This document shows, one piece after another, positions 1-8,390 of a stretch of DNA of 64,000 nucleotides. Each line of letters begins with the position of its first letter. The stretch's first letter is position 1. Position numbers and translations under genes: made by a program. The notes under the pieces were generated by a model, which saw nothing but the letters and a program-made list of their open reading frames with translations, was not told where the DNA came from and did no database searches. This DNA is from Bradyrhizobium sp. 186 (GTDB lineage Bacteria; Pseudomonadota; Alphaproteobacteria; Rhizobiales; Xanthobacteraceae), in assembly GCF_023101685.1 (NCBI RefSeq), contig NZ_CP082164.1:2108001-2172000 (forward strand), given 5' to 3'.

Positions 1-2
1 TC

Positions 3-401
3 GAAAAGATGTATCCGGACGCCGTCTTCCTCGGCGAGAAGAAGGGCGCGGATCTCACCGCCCATCTCGCTGCCGCCGACGTCTTCGTGTTCCCGAGCCT
101 GACCGATACGTTCGGCGTGGTGCAGCTCGAAGCGCTCGCCTGCGGCACGCCGGTTGCGGCGTTTCCGGTGACCGGACCAAAGGACGTCATTGCCGATCAT
201 CCGATCGGCGCGATCGACCACGATTTGCGTACGGCCTGTCTGCGCGCGCTCACGATGTCGCGCGAGACCTGCCGCAACTTCGCGCTCGAGCGTTCCTGGG
301 AGAACAGCGCACGCCAGTTCGTCGGCAATCTTACGTCACTTCAGCCCAGCCGTTCGCTGCGCGCTTCGCCGGTCATGGCGCGGCGGCCGGTGCGCGGTTG
401 A
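3..401 (+). CDS. Glycosyltransferase, family 1/GT4-type, C-terminal part
   Basis: This is the 3' end of a gene whose start lies before the window; the frame is open from base 3. The visible 130 or so residues look like the C-terminal Rossmann half of a GT-B glycosyltransferase. An AADVFVFPSLTDTFG segment is followed by LEALACGTPVAAF, the family's nucleotide-sugar-binding E-x7-E region. Such enzymes move a sugar from a nucleotide donor to a lipid or saccharide. The substrate cannot be read from this fragment. The gene ends 35 bp before pmtA on the same strand, so a shared transcript and a role in membrane lipid glycosylation are possible but unproven. Confidence 0.85.
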   Translation, partial: EKMYPDAVFLGEKKGADLTAHLAAADVFVFPSLTDTFGVVQLEALACGTPVAAFPVTGPKDVIADHPIGAIDHDLRTACLRALTMSRETCRNFALERSWENSARQFVGNLTSLQPSRSLRASPVMARRPVRG

Positions 402-436
402 TCCGAACGTTTTGAACCACAGCGAGAACCTCACCG

Positions 437-1126
437 ATGGCTAAGATCATGAACCTTGACGGCACCCAGCAGCTTGACCTCGACCGTGGCACGGTCGAGC
501 AGGCCTATGACCGCTGGGCGCCGGTTTACGACCTCGTGTTCGGAGGCGTGTTCGCCAAGGGCCGGCAGGCGGCGATCGCGGCCACCAACAAGATCGGCGG
601 TCGCGTGCTCGAGGTCGGTGTCGGCACCGGCATTTCGCTGCCGATGTACGCGCCGCATCTGCGCATCTTCGGCACTGACATTTCGGAAGCGATGCTGGAC
701 AAGGCGCGCCAGCGCGTCACCGACGGCAAGCTGAAGAACGTCGAGGGGCTCGCGGTGATGGACGCCGAGAAGCTCGAATTCCCCGACAACTCGTTCGACG
801 TCGTGATGGCGCAATATGTCGTCACTGCGGTGCCGAATCCGGAAGTCGCGCTCGACGAATTCGCCCGCGTGCTGCGTCCCGGCGGCGAGCTGATCATTCT
901 CACCCGCGTCAGCGCCGATGCCGGCATGCGCCGTTTCATCGAGCAGAAGCTCCAGCCGGTGGTGCGTCCGCTCGGCTTCCGCACCGCCGAGTTCGCCTGG
1001 TCGCGCTATGCGAAATGGCTGGCCGGTGCCAACGGCATCGAGCTCGCCGAGCGCCGCCTGATTCCGCCGCTCGGCCATTTCTCGCTGGTGCGCTTCCGCA
1101 AGGTCGACGTCGCCAAGGCGGCGTGA
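437..1126 (+). CDS. pmtA: Phosphatidylethanolamine N-methyltransferase
   Basis: SAM-dependent methyltransferase of 229 aa that should convert phosphatidylethanolamine stepwise to phosphatidylcholine at the cytoplasmic membrane. The class I SAM-binding motif VLEVGVGTGISL is near residue 56, the acidic loop FGTDISEAM follows near residue 77, and the later motif FDVVMAQYVV is near residue 121. The N-terminal YDRWAPVYDLVFGGVF segment is typical of the rhizobial PmtA family. The length matches the family. The ATG start follows the glycosyltransferase by 35 bp. A phosphatidylserine-decarboxylase-like gene about 2.8 kb downstream could supply the substrate lipid. PmtA is the best-supported choice over other UbiE-like methyltransferases. 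Confidence 0.88.
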   Translation: MAKIMNLDGTQQLDLDRGTVEQAYDRWAPVYDLVFGGVFAKGRQAAIAATNKIGGRVLEVGVGTGISLPMYAPHLRIFGTDISEAMLDKARQRVTDGKLKNVEGLAVMDAEKLEFPDNSFDVVMAQYVVTAVPNPEVALDEFARVLRPGGELIILTRVSADAGMRRFIEQKLQPVVRPLGFRTAEFAWSRYAKWLAGANGIELAERRLIPPLGHFSLVRFRKVDVAKAA

Positions 1127-1251
1127 GTCGCCATTCGCGTGAGCGTGCGTCATCGCGTCGCTGCACACTGTCATATGACAAAATGATGATGTCACACGGC
1201 GTACATCGAATCCCTGTAAATCCCGTACCCGAAAGCATTTTGGGGGAGAGC

Positions 1252-1911
1252 ATGATCAAGAATTATCTCGAGCAGCTGCGGATCCAGCGCTGGGACGACC
1301 ATCGCTACTATCACCACAGCCGCATCAATCAGAGCCTGCACTTCGTCAGCGCGCTGAGCTTCCTGTTCGCCTATGTCTGGCTGTTCGTCGATCCCATGAT
1401 CTCCGCGCTGGTCGGCTGGCTGGTCTCGATGACCTCGCGCCAGGCCGGTCACTTCTTCTTCGAGCCGCACGGCTACGACCACATCAACCAGGCGACGCAC
1501 GAGCACAAGGAAGAGATCAAGGTCGGCTACAATCTTCAGCGCAAGGTGGTGCTGATGTCGATCTGGGCGCTGTCGCCGCTGGTGCTGTTCCTCGATCCGA
1601 CGCTGTTCGGCCTGTTCCAGCCCTGGGCGGGTGCGACCGATTTCCTGCGGCAGGTTGCCAAGATCTGGCTGGCGGTCGGGATCGGCGGTCTTCTGTTCCG
1701 CACCGTGCATCTGTTCTTCATTCGCGACGTCGAGACCGGCCTCGTCTGGATGTCCAAGATCCTGACCGACCCCTTCCACGATCTGATGCTCTACCGCAAC
1801 GCGCCGCTGGCGCTGCTGCGCGGCGAGCTGATGGACCCCGGCCTGCATCTCAACCCCGAGCACACGCTGGGCTTGATCTCCGAGCCCAATTTCGAAGAGC
1901 AGCACGCCTGA
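1252..1911 (+). CDS. Integral membrane protein with histidine-rich loop, unknown function
   Basis: A 219-aa protein with four probable membrane helices, at residues around 25-58, 100-115, 135-150 and 160-170. Between helices 2 and 3 lies a conserved-looking QAGHFFFEPHGYDHIN stretch followed by ATHEHKEE, giving a His/Glu-rich loop that could bind metal. The GHxxFE pattern recalls the DUF962/Mpo1 group of fatty-acid dioxygenases, but the likeness is weak and I do not assign that function. The start at 1252 is chosen because TGGGGGAGAG lies just upstream; the frame is open further upstream into the end of pmtA. Position next to pmtA suggests a lipid-linked role, as inference only. Confidence 0.75.
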   Translation: MIKNYLEQLRIQRWDDHRYYHHSRINQSLHFVSALSFLFAYVWLFVDPMISALVGWLVSMTSRQAGHFFFEPHGYDHINQATHEHKEEIKVGYNLQRKVVLMSIWALSPLVLFLDPTLFGLFQPWAGATDFLRQVAKIWLAVGIGGLLFRTVHLFFIRDVETGLVWMSKILTDPFHDLMLYRNAPLALLRGELMDPGLHLNPEHTLGLISEPNFEEQHA

Positions 1912-1955
1912 GCGCGCCGCTTCGACCAAGCACTCCGATGTCTGATGGTTGCGTT

Positions 1956-2150
1956 ATGCCCGGGCTGGTCCCGGGCATCCACGTCTTGGGGGCCTCTTCG
2001 CCTCTCCCCGCATGCGGGGAGAGGTCGGATCGCATCGGAGATGCGATCCGGGTGAGGGGGAGTCTCCTCGAGTCCAGCCGTCACCGCGGTTGCGGAAGCG
2101 GCCCCTCACCCCAACCCTCTCCCCGCGAAGGGCGGGGAGAGGGGGAGGAG
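1956..2150. repeat. Intergenic palindromic repeat cluster
   Basis: Two GC-rich inverted repeats in the gap between convergent genes. The first is an imperfect hairpin at 1956-1978 (ATGCCCGGG/CCCGGGCAT). The second is a perfect CCTCTCCCCG-catg-CGGGGAGAGG hairpin at 2001-2024, with related CCCTCTCCCCGCG units again at 2110-2150. Similar units recur at 5421-5577 and 42019-42173, so this is a dispersed non-coding repeat family. It may act as a bidirectional terminator here. Confidence 0.8.
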
Positions 2151-2189
2151 AGGGCGGTGCTCGCGGCGCAGCGTGAGTGTGGTAAAGCC

Positions 2190-3854
2190 TCAGCGCCCGA
2201 AGCGCTTGGCCAGCATCTCTTTCAGGATTTGCCGCTTGATGCCCTTGTTGGTGAGCGCGGCATCGTGCCACCAGAAGCCGTCGGCTTTCATCTTCTCCGC
2301 GGCGCGGACGAAGCGGTCGGCGACCTCGGCGAAGTCGGCGTCGGTGTAGTTCAGACTGAAGATCAGCCGTCCGGTGCCGACCCAGCTCAGCGACAGGCCT
2401 TCGGCGCGCAAATAGTATTGCAGCATCCAGTTGTAGCGGGATGGCTCGGTGTATTTCACCGTCCAGATCGACGACAGATTGGCGACCTGCACCGGCAGGC
2501 CGGCATCGGTCAGCATCTGGTTGAGCTTTTGCGCGCGGCCGTTCCAGGTCTCGTCCAGGTGGTCATAGACGGCGCGGAAGTTCGGGCTGGCGAGCCTGCT
2601 CAAGAACTCGTCCATCGCCGTCATGACGTAGGGATGCGAGTTGAAGGTGCCGCGGGCGAAGCAGACGTCGGCGGGGCGGTCGTCGCGGAAGCGGCGCATC
2701 AGCTCCTTCTTGCCGCAGACCACGCCGACCGGCAGGCCGCCGGCGAGGCTCTTGCCGTAGGTCACCATGTCGGCGCGCACGCCAAAATATTCCTGGGCGC
2801 CGCCGGCAGCCAGCCGAAAGCCGACGAACACCTCGTCGAAGATCAGCACGATGCCGCGCTCGGTGCAGACCTGGCGCAGCTTCTTCAGCCAGTCGGTATA
2901 GGCCGCGCGGTCGAAGTTGCCGCCGCGGGAGGAATCGACCAGCGCGGAATCGCCGGGCGCGTTGGAATTGGGATGCAGCGCCTGGAGCGGGTTGACCAGC
3001 ACGCAGGCGATGTCGCGACGGGTGCGCAGCACGTGCAGCGTCTTCTCGGACATTTCGGCGAGGGTGTAGGTCTCGTGCGCGGTGATCGGGTTGCCGACGC
3101 CGGGCTGCACGTCGCCCCACCAGCCGTGATAGGCGCCGGCAAACCGGACGAGATGCGTACGCTTGGTGTGGTAGCGCGCGAGCCGCACCGCCTGCATGAC
3201 GGCCTCGGTGCCGGACATGTGGAAGGAGACTTCGTCAAGGCCCGAGATCTGGCAGAGGCGAGTCACGTTCTCGAGGATGACGGAATGGTAGGGTCCGAGC
3301 ACGGGGCCGAGCGCGTGGGCCCGCTTTTCGGATCCCTCGATGCACTCCTTGTAGAAGTCGTTGCCGAAGATGTTGACGCCGTAGGAGCCCGTGAGGTCGT
3401 AGGAGACGTTGCCGTCGACGTCCTTGACGGTGACGCCGCTCGACGACTCCATGAAGGTCGAGGTGCCCAGGTGCTCGCGGACGAGACGCGAGAACTGGAA
3501 CGGCACGCGGTAGGTCTCGGTGAAGTGCAGGTCGGAGATCTTCTCCGCCGCTTCCTTCGTCATCGCGCGGCCCTTGGGGTAGCGCTCGGCGTAGAGGGCG
3601 GCGAGACGGAAGAAGCCGTCGTGGCGTTGCGTGGCGACGTTCGCCGGTGCGCCGTCGCAGGCAAAATAGTCGTTGATGTCGAACTCGTAGAACGGGACCA
3701 GCCGCGCCACCCGGCGCGACATCTTGGAGTGCCCGGAGAGCGACCGGTGCTTGGCGCGGGACAGCTCGATCCGCGCTTTCAGCTTCGGGAAGACGGCGGC
3801 AGCGCTGGCTGCGGCGGCCACGGACAAAGAGAGAATCGGGAGTGTCGTTTCCAT
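2190..3854 (-). CDS. Class-III PLP-dependent aminotransferase
   Basis: A 554-aa fold-type I, class-III aminotransferase related to glutamate-1-semialdehyde aminomutases. The substrate-binding HMSGTEAVMQAVRLAR is near residue 212, FAGAYHGWWGD near 238, the PLP-ring aspartate is D340 in IFDEVFVGFR, and the Schiff-base lysine is K368 in TYGKSLAGGLPVG. It is about 120 residues longer than HemL. The extra N-terminus begins with a hydrophobic Ala-rich segment (residues 6-22) and a basic stretch, which may anchor it to the membrane. It is divergent from the psd-like gene with only 35 bp between the start codons, so the two are probably co-regulated. The amino acceptor is unknown; a lipid head-group precursor is an inference from the neighbour. 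Confidence 0.85.
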   Translation of the reverse strand: METTLPILSLSVAAAASAAAVFPKLKARIELSRAKHRSLSGHSKMSRRVARLVPFYEFDINDYFACDGAPANVATQRHDGFFRLAALYAERYPKGRAMTKEAAEKISDLHFTETYRVPFQFSRLVREHLGTSTFMESSSGVTVKDVDGNVSYDLTGSYGVNIFGNDFYKECIEGSEKRAHALGPVLGPYHSVILENVTRLCQISGLDEVSFHMSGTEAVMQAVRLARYHTKRTHLVRFAGAYHGWWGDVQPGVGNPITAHETYTLAEMSEKTLHVLRTRRDIACVLVNPLQALHPNSNAPGDSALVDSSRGGNFDRAAYTDWLKKLRQVCTERGIVLIFDEVFVGFRLAAGGAQEYFGVRADMVTYGKSLAGGLPVGVVCGKKELMRRFRDDRPADVCFARGTFNSHPYVMTAMDEFLSRLASPNFRAVYDHLDETWNGRAQKLNQMLTDAGLPVQVANLSSIWTVKYTEPSRYNWMLQYYLRAEGLSLSWVGTGRLIFSLNYTDADFAEVADRFVRAAEKMKADGFWWHDAALTNKGIKRQILKEMLAKRFGR

Positions 3855-3889
3855 GACAACAAGCGCTAACCGGACCAGCTGACAGATTC

Positions 3890-4753
3890 ATGACAGTCAA
3901 AGCCCTCATTGCCTCTTTCACCCAGCAGGAAGACCTCAACTTCCTGTTGACCAACCGCATCCCCCGCGCCGCGCTGACCCGCTTTATGGGCTGGTTCTCC
4001 AAGATCGAGAACCCGCTGGTCCGTGACGGCTCGATCGCGCTGTGGAAGCTGTTCTCCGACCTCGATCTGTCGGAGGCGCGCAAGTCACATTTCAAGAGCT
4101 TGCACGATTGCTTCACCCGGGAGCTCAAGCCGGGCCTGCGGCCGTTCGATTCCGATCCCGCGGTCGTCGCCAGTCCCTCCGACGGCATCGTCGGTGCCCA
4201 TGGGCGGATCGCCGACACCGAGCTGTTCCAGGTCAAGGGCGCGCCCTATTCGCTGCTCGATCTGCTCGGCGACTCCGCGCTGGTCGACCAGCACCGCAAC
4301 GGTTCCTTCGTCACGCTGCGGCTGACGTCGAGCATGTATCATCGTTTCCACGCGCCCTCAGACGCGCATATCGAGCGCGTCACGCTGATCCACGGCGACG
4401 TCTGGAACGTCAACCCGATCGCGCTGAAGCGGGTCGAGCGCCTGTTCTGCAAGAACGAGCGCGCGGTGATCCGTACGCACCTTGCGACCGGCGAGGCCGT
4501 GACACTGGTGCCGGTCGCCGCGATCCTGGTCGCCAGCATCCGCCTGCACTTCCTCGACATGGTGCTGAACGCGCAGACAAAGGGGCCGGTCAATTTCGCC
4601 TGCGACGTCAACGTGACGAAGGGCGAGGAGCTCGGCTGGTTCGAGCACGGCTCGACCATCATAATCCTCGCGCCCGGCGATTTTTCATTCTGCGACGGCA
4701 TCGCCGAAGGCACGCGCATCCGCGCGGGTCAAGCGCTGCTGAGAGAAAACTAG
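3890..4753 (+). CDS. Phosphatidylserine decarboxylase-like proenzyme (E. coli type)
   Basis: A 287-aa pyruvoyl-dependent decarboxylase of the PSD family. The self-cleavage triad is visible: D98 in SPSDGIVG, H154 in MYHRFHAP, and S255 in the HGST site near the C-terminus, where cleavage creates the pyruvoyl group on the small subunit. The canonical LGST reads HGST here. The family converts phosphatidylserine to phosphatidylethanolamine, the substrate of PmtA. Many alphaproteobacteria use a shorter PSD, so this long form may be a second paralogue with a different substrate. It faces the class-III aminotransferase across a 35-bp shared promoter gap. The family call is firm; the exact lipid substrate is not. 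Confidence 0.85.
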   Translation: MTVKALIASFTQQEDLNFLLTNRIPRAALTRFMGWFSKIENPLVRDGSIALWKLFSDLDLSEARKSHFKSLHDCFTRELKPGLRPFDSDPAVVASPSDGIVGAHGRIADTELFQVKGAPYSLLDLLGDSALVDQHRNGSFVTLRLTSSMYHRFHAPSDAHIERVTLIHGDVWNVNPIALKRVERLFCKNERAVIRTHLATGEAVTLVPVAAILVASIRLHFLDMVLNAQTKGPVNFACDVNVTKGEELGWFEHGSTIIILAPGDFSFCDGIAEGTRIRAGQALLREN

Positions 4754-4820
4754 CCTTCAATCCGCCGTCTCGGCCGCCTATATCGTCCGCGGGGACGATC
4801 TGACACGGCGAGACTTTTCG

Positions 4821-5387
4821 ATGGCGCGGGCGCCGGTGATGGCGGCGGGTGGTATTGTGCTGCGGCGTGGTGCGACGCCGCTGATCGCGGTCGTGCGCCA
4901 GCGCAAGCGCAACGAATGGGTCTTGCCCAAGGGCAAGCTCGACGACGGCGAGACGCCAAAGGCGGCCGCGCATCGCGAGGTACTGGAGGAGACCGGCCAC
5001 GACGTCGCCATCCACGAATTTTTGGGCACGCTCGTCTACCAGTCCGGCGGGCGCTCCAAGGTCGTGCATTTCTGGCGCATGGAAGCCGAGGGCGGGCCGG
5101 TCCGCAAGCTCATGAACGACATCAAGGCGGTCGACTGGCTGACGCTGGAGGATGCGATCGCACGCCTGTCGCGCGAATATGAGCGCGCCTTCCTGGTGCA
5201 GATCGGCCCGATCGCGCTCGCCGCCGCAGGCCTCACGCCGGCCGAAGCCGAAATCACACCGCCACTCGCAACCGACGACGTCGACGCCGCCATGCAGACG
5301 TTGACACCAGCCGAAGCCGCCTCCATCGACGAGCTGCCCCACGGTCTGTTGCAGAAGGTGAGAGCATGGCTTCGCGGCGAGGCGTGA
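4821..5387 (+). CDS. Nudix hydrolase
   Basis: A 188-aa Nudix-fold hydrolase. The Nudix box G-x5-E-x7-REVLEETG is complete at about residues 38-60 (GKLDDGE followed by seven residues and REVLEETG), so the magnesium-binding glutamates are present. The N-terminal strand APVMAAGGIVLRRG is typical of diphosphoinositol-polyphosphate or (di)nucleoside-polyphosphate hydrolases. It is longer than the simplest MutT proteins and has a roughly 45-residue C-terminal tail. The gene starts 67 bp after the psd-like gene on the same strand. The nucleoside-diphosphate substrate cannot be told from the sequence. Confidence 0.85.
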   Translation: MARAPVMAAGGIVLRRGATPLIAVVRQRKRNEWVLPKGKLDDGETPKAAAHREVLEETGHDVAIHEFLGTLVYQSGGRSKVVHFWRMEAEGGPVRKLMNDIKAVDWLTLEDAIARLSREYERAFLVQIGPIALAAAGLTPAEAEITPPLATDDVDAAMQTLTPAEAASIDELPHGLLQKVRAWLRGEA

Positions 5388-5420
5388 GCTCTCTTCACCT
5401 CGCCCCGCGTTGACGGTGCA

Positions 5421-5577
5421 CCCTCGCCCCTTGTGGGCCCCTTGTGGGAGAGGGGGGCTTTGCGAAGCAAAGCCGGGTGAGGGGTCTCTCTCCGCGCGTG
5501 AAGCTGTCGATGAGTTTTCGCGGATAGAACCCCTCATCCGGCGCTTCGCGCCACCTTCTCCCACAAGGGGAGAAGGA
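5421..5577. repeat. Intergenic inverted-repeat element
   Basis: An imperfect palindrome between convergent genes. The left arm contains CCCCTTGTGGGAGAGG and GCTTTGCGAAGCAAAGC. The right arm carries CACCTTCTCCCACAAGGGG, complementary to the left arm. It belongs to the same style of element as 42019-42173 and ends next to the stop codon of the FecR-domain gene, so it may serve as a two-way terminator. Confidence 0.75.
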
Positions 5578-5583
5578 AAAAAG

Positions 5584-6957
5584 TCACCGCCGCTCTTTCT
5601 TCTCCTTTGGCGCCGGCGCCGGTTTTCGCTGTGGGGCAGGCCGTTGCGCGCCCGGCAGGCGCTGCTGCAATCCGGGCTGGCGCTGCGCCGCGCCTGGCTG
5701 CGGCTGGGCCGCGGGCGCCGTTCCCGATGGGCCCGGCTGCAATCCCGTGCGCGGCATCGTGCCGGGTTGCGGCGGGACCACGCCGCTCGGCTGCTGCGGA
5801 GTCTGTCCGGTGCGCGGCGCGCCTGCCGGCCGTCCCGCACCTTGTTGCTGACCCTGACCCGCGCGCGGCGTACCCGGCTGCACGGCGCCGCCTTGTCCTT
5901 GCCGTTGCGGCGGCTGCGCGCCTTGACGGTTCGGCGTGCCCGGCTGCTGCTGGCCCGGACGGTTCTGACCGGGTTGGCCGTTCGGCCGCTGCGGCTGTTG
6001 TCCCGGCGTCGGCCGCAATTGTTGTTGCTGCGGCTGGAGCGGACGTGGAATGCGGCTGCTTGCCCCCGGATTGGCACGGCGGAAGTCGCGCTGCTCGGTA
6101 ACGATCTGGCGGCCCGCGGTCTGCGCCAGATGCACCTGGCTGACGAAGCCGCGGTCGCGCGCGATCTGCTGCGGCGCGATCGTGATCGGCACCGCGGCAA
6201 AGCGCATGCCGCCGGCGCCGCCCGCGCCCGGCCGGATCGCAAAGCCGCCCGCACCTTGCGTCAGCGCGCCGAGCCGCGTGCCGTTGCTGCGGTCGGCGAC
6301 GTCGATGTGCCCGACGCGGCCGTCGGCATCGGGATAGAGCTTGATGTTGACGTTGTTCGCGCTGTTCGCGGCCGCGCCCACGGGCACGTCGATGACACCG
6401 GTGGTGCCGCGGATGCCGAGCGTCGCCGTCGGCGTCGTGATCTTCATGTCGCCGGTTTTCGCCACCGCCGCGGCGACGAAGGCGACCGTGCCCTTGCCGA
6501 TGTCGACGATCGCCGAATTCTGCTTGCCGCCGTCCTCATAGACGTAATTGTCGACGGTGATCGTGGCGCTGGCCGAGAGGTTGAACGTGGTCGCATCGTT
6601 GAAGGTGATGCCGAGCGAGGAATTCGACGAGGTCCGCACGACGTCGTTGAGATAGATGTCGTCGCGGATCTTGAGCGGATATGAATTCTTGTCGCGGATC
6701 ACGGTCGCGATGCCCGTCACGGCCGCGACGTTGCCGATCGGTTCGACGGTGGCGGGCTGCGCGTCCGCCGCCGGTGTCGGCGAGGCTGCCGGCGTCGAGG
6801 AGGGCGCGGGTGCCGGCTGGGCTTGCGGCTGGACTTGCGGCTGCGCCTGCGCAAGCTCGATTGTATCGGATGCAGATGCCACGCTCGCGCCGGCCAGCGG
6901 CAACGCCAGCAGCGGAAGCGCGAACACGAAGCGGCGCCAGGCCACGATAAAAGTCAC
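5584..6957 (-). CDS. FecR-domain secreted protein with Pro/Gln-rich tail
   Basis: A 457-aa exported protein. A Sec signal peptide (residues 1-30, ending near SVASA) is followed by a low-complexity Q/P/A-rich linker to about residue 70. A FecR-type domain then spans about 75-200: VAAVTGIATVIRD, LNDVVRTSSNSSLGITF, the TFNLS repeat, and TPTATLGIRGTTGVIDV. The last 190 residues are a Pro/Gln/Gly-rich, probably disordered tail. FecR domains of this free-standing type occur in secreted or periplasmic proteins and need not be anti-sigma factors. No sigma-factor or TonB-receptor gene lies beside it. The tail suggests attachment to the cell wall or matrix, as inference. The function is unknown. Confidence 0.8.
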   Translation of the reverse strand: MTFIVAWRRFVFALPLLALPLAGASVASASDTIELAQAQPQVQPQAQPAPAPSSTPAASPTPAADAQPATVEPIGNVAAVTGIATVIRDKNSYPLKIRDDIYLNDVVRTSSNSSLGITFNDATTFNLSASATITVDNYVYEDGGKQNSAIVDIGKGTVAFVAAAVAKTGDMKITTPTATLGIRGTTGVIDVPVGAAANSANNVNIKLYPDADGRVGHIDVADRSNGTRLGALTQGAGGFAIRPGAGGAGGMRFAAVPITIAPQQIARDRGFVSQVHLAQTAGRQIVTEQRDFRRANPGASSRIPRPLQPQQQQLRPTPGQQPQRPNGQPGQNRPGQQQPGTPNRQGAQPPQRQGQGGAVQPGTPRAGQGQQQGAGRPAGAPRTGQTPQQPSGVVPPQPGTMPRTGLQPGPSGTAPAAQPQPGAAQRQPGLQQRLPGAQRPAPQRKPAPAPKEKKERR

Positions 6958-7062
6958 GAGGATGTCCCGGTGAGAAGCGCGAGGCGAGATCGCCCGATAT
7001 CAGCCGGGAATGGCTGAATGGCGGATGAACGCCTATCGCACGGGGGCGGTGAACGTTCAAAT

Positions 7063-7089
7063 GCCACGTCCCTGCATGAGGGACGTGGC
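7063..7089 (-). terminator. Perfect 11-bp stem-loop after the DUF2147 gene
   Basis: GCCACGTCCCT and AGGGACGTGGC form a perfect 11-bp stem with a five-base loop. It lies 54 bp past the stop of the DUF2147 gene and 106 bp before the start of the FecR gene on the same strand. No strong T-run follows, so it may be a terminator or an mRNA-stabilising hairpin. Confidence 0.6.
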
Positions 7090-7142
7090 GCCATCATAAG
7101 AACAAGAACGCTTTGCGACCGCGGTGGGTGACGCCCTCGGCG

Positions 7143-7907
7143 TCAGCTCACGCGCTTCCAGGTCTGGCCGCCGCAGAACATGCCGCCGAAGGCGCAGCCC
7201 TGCACGCGCATCGCGTTCGGGCCCTTCATCGCGATGGTGGAGTCGTAGTTGCGGCCGGAGTCGGGATCGTGGATGCGGCCGCTCCACTTCGAGCCCTCGG
7301 GCTTCATGTTGATCAGGATGCGCTCGTTGGACTTCTCGGCATAGCCGCAGAGATTGGCGCCGCACTGCTCGACGCGAACGTTGCCCTTGTTCTCTTCGGT
7401 CGCCCACACGCCGAGCGGGGTGTTCGTAGCCGGGGCGGGCGTGGTGGCAACCGGGGCTGGAGCGGGCGCAATTGCGACTGGCGCAGGCGCAGCAGCGGGA
7501 GCTGCAATGGGCGCAGGCTGCGCCGGCGTATCGAAGCCGACGGAAGGCGCGGCGGCAACGGTTGTGGCGGGCGCGGCGACGGCCGGTGCGGTCGCCTGGA
7601 CGGGTGCCTGCTGCACGGGCTGCGGCTGTACCGGAGCCGGCGCGGGCTGAGCGGTCGTGGTCGTTGCCGGCGTGGTGTCGTCATCGTCCTTGGAGCCAAG
7701 GCCGTTGAGGTTGATGTTGTTCAGCTTGATCGGCTTGTCCGACAGGCCCGGCGCGACGATGGTCACGCAGTCGAGCGAAGCGCAGTTGCGCGGCGTCTCG
7801 ATGCGGATGTGCTGGCCCTCGATCTGGAACGAGATCGAGTTGCCGGCATGCGCGACGGCGGTCGAAGCTAGGAAGAGCGCGGTGGTGGCGACATAGAGCT
7901 TGTTCAT
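7143..7907 (-). CDS. Exported DUF2147-domain protein
   Basis: A 254-aa protein with a clear signal peptide (residues 1-21, ending TAVAHA). A central Ala/Pro-rich linker covers about residues 85-165, and a C-terminal DUF2147 domain follows. The domain shows the opening pattern GVWATEENKGNVRVEQCG, then NLCGYAEK and the closing MFCGGQTWKRVS. DUF2147 domains are small periplasmic beta-barrels of unknown role. The first 60 mature residues contain a separate QIEGQHIRIETP motif that I do not recognise. The start is supported by a strong GGGAGG seven bases upstream of the ATG. Confidence 0.82.
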   Translation of the reverse strand: MNKLYVATTALFLASTAVAHAGNSISFQIEGQHIRIETPRNCASLDCVTIVAPGLSDKPIKLNNINLNGLGSKDDDDTTPATTTTAQPAPAPVQPQPVQQAPVQATAPAVAAPATTVAAAPSVGFDTPAQPAPIAAPAAAPAPVAIAPAPAPVATTPAPATNTPLGVWATEENKGNVRVEQCGANLCGYAEKSNERILINMKPEGSKWSGRIHDPDSGRNYDSTIAMKGPNAMRVQGCAFGGMFCGGQTWKRVS

Positions 7908-8120
7908 GACAACCTCCCAGATTGCGTGGTGCCGATATGAACTGAAGTCGGCGTTGGACTAAGCGTGGTTCGACCCTATGCCTCGCTCGTCCTGCCTTCT
8001 GTGATGGACGTCACAACGGCTTCGCGCTCCTCGGGTGAGGCAGCGCAAATTCAGCCGCCGCCCGTCTGCGCAACATGGTCACAAGGGGAGAAGGGAAGGC
8101 GGGCCCTTCGATGGACGCTG

Positions 8121-8204
8121 CTAGATCATGCCGAGCACGATGGCGCCGACAAAGGCCATAGCGAGATACGCGGTGATAACGCTCAGTCTTCCGACGAACG
8201 TCAT
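8121..8204 (-). CDS. 27-aa single-pass membrane peptide
   Basis: A short reading frame that encodes 27 residues: a polar start (MTFVGRLS) and then one hydrophobic helix (VITAYLAMAFVGAIVLGMI). A GAGGGAG Shine-Dalgarno lies about 6 bases upstream of the ATG, and the stop is TAG. It fills the otherwise gene-free stretch 7908-8390, in which I see no other coding frame. Composition and ribosome site look real, but a protein this short is not proven. It would sit in the inner membrane. Its function is unknown. Confidence 0.55.
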   Translation of the reverse strand: MTFVGRLSVITAYLAMAFVGAIVLGMI

Positions 8205-8390
8205 GAGGTCGCTCCCTCTGTTCGCGTCCTTTCGCGCCCAACGATAGCTAACAGAACGTCTCCCTGCCAAAAAAGTCAGCCTTGCTGTCTTTCATCCGAA
8301 GCGTGGTCGCGCCTGCGGGCCAACATGGTTAAAAAAAGCTGAAATCAATACGTTGAAGAGTCTTTAAGTAAATTCACCGAACCTGCGTGC

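Noticed and set aside
1938..3869. 643-codon open frame on the plus strand
   Set aside because: It is antisense to the class-III aminotransferase, whose motifs are intact. The frame has low-complexity Arg/Ala/His-rich composition and passes through a palindromic repeat.
5410..6684. 424-codon plus-strand frame over the FecR gene
   Set aside because: Arg-rich shadow of the FecR-domain gene, whose signal peptide and domain are clear.
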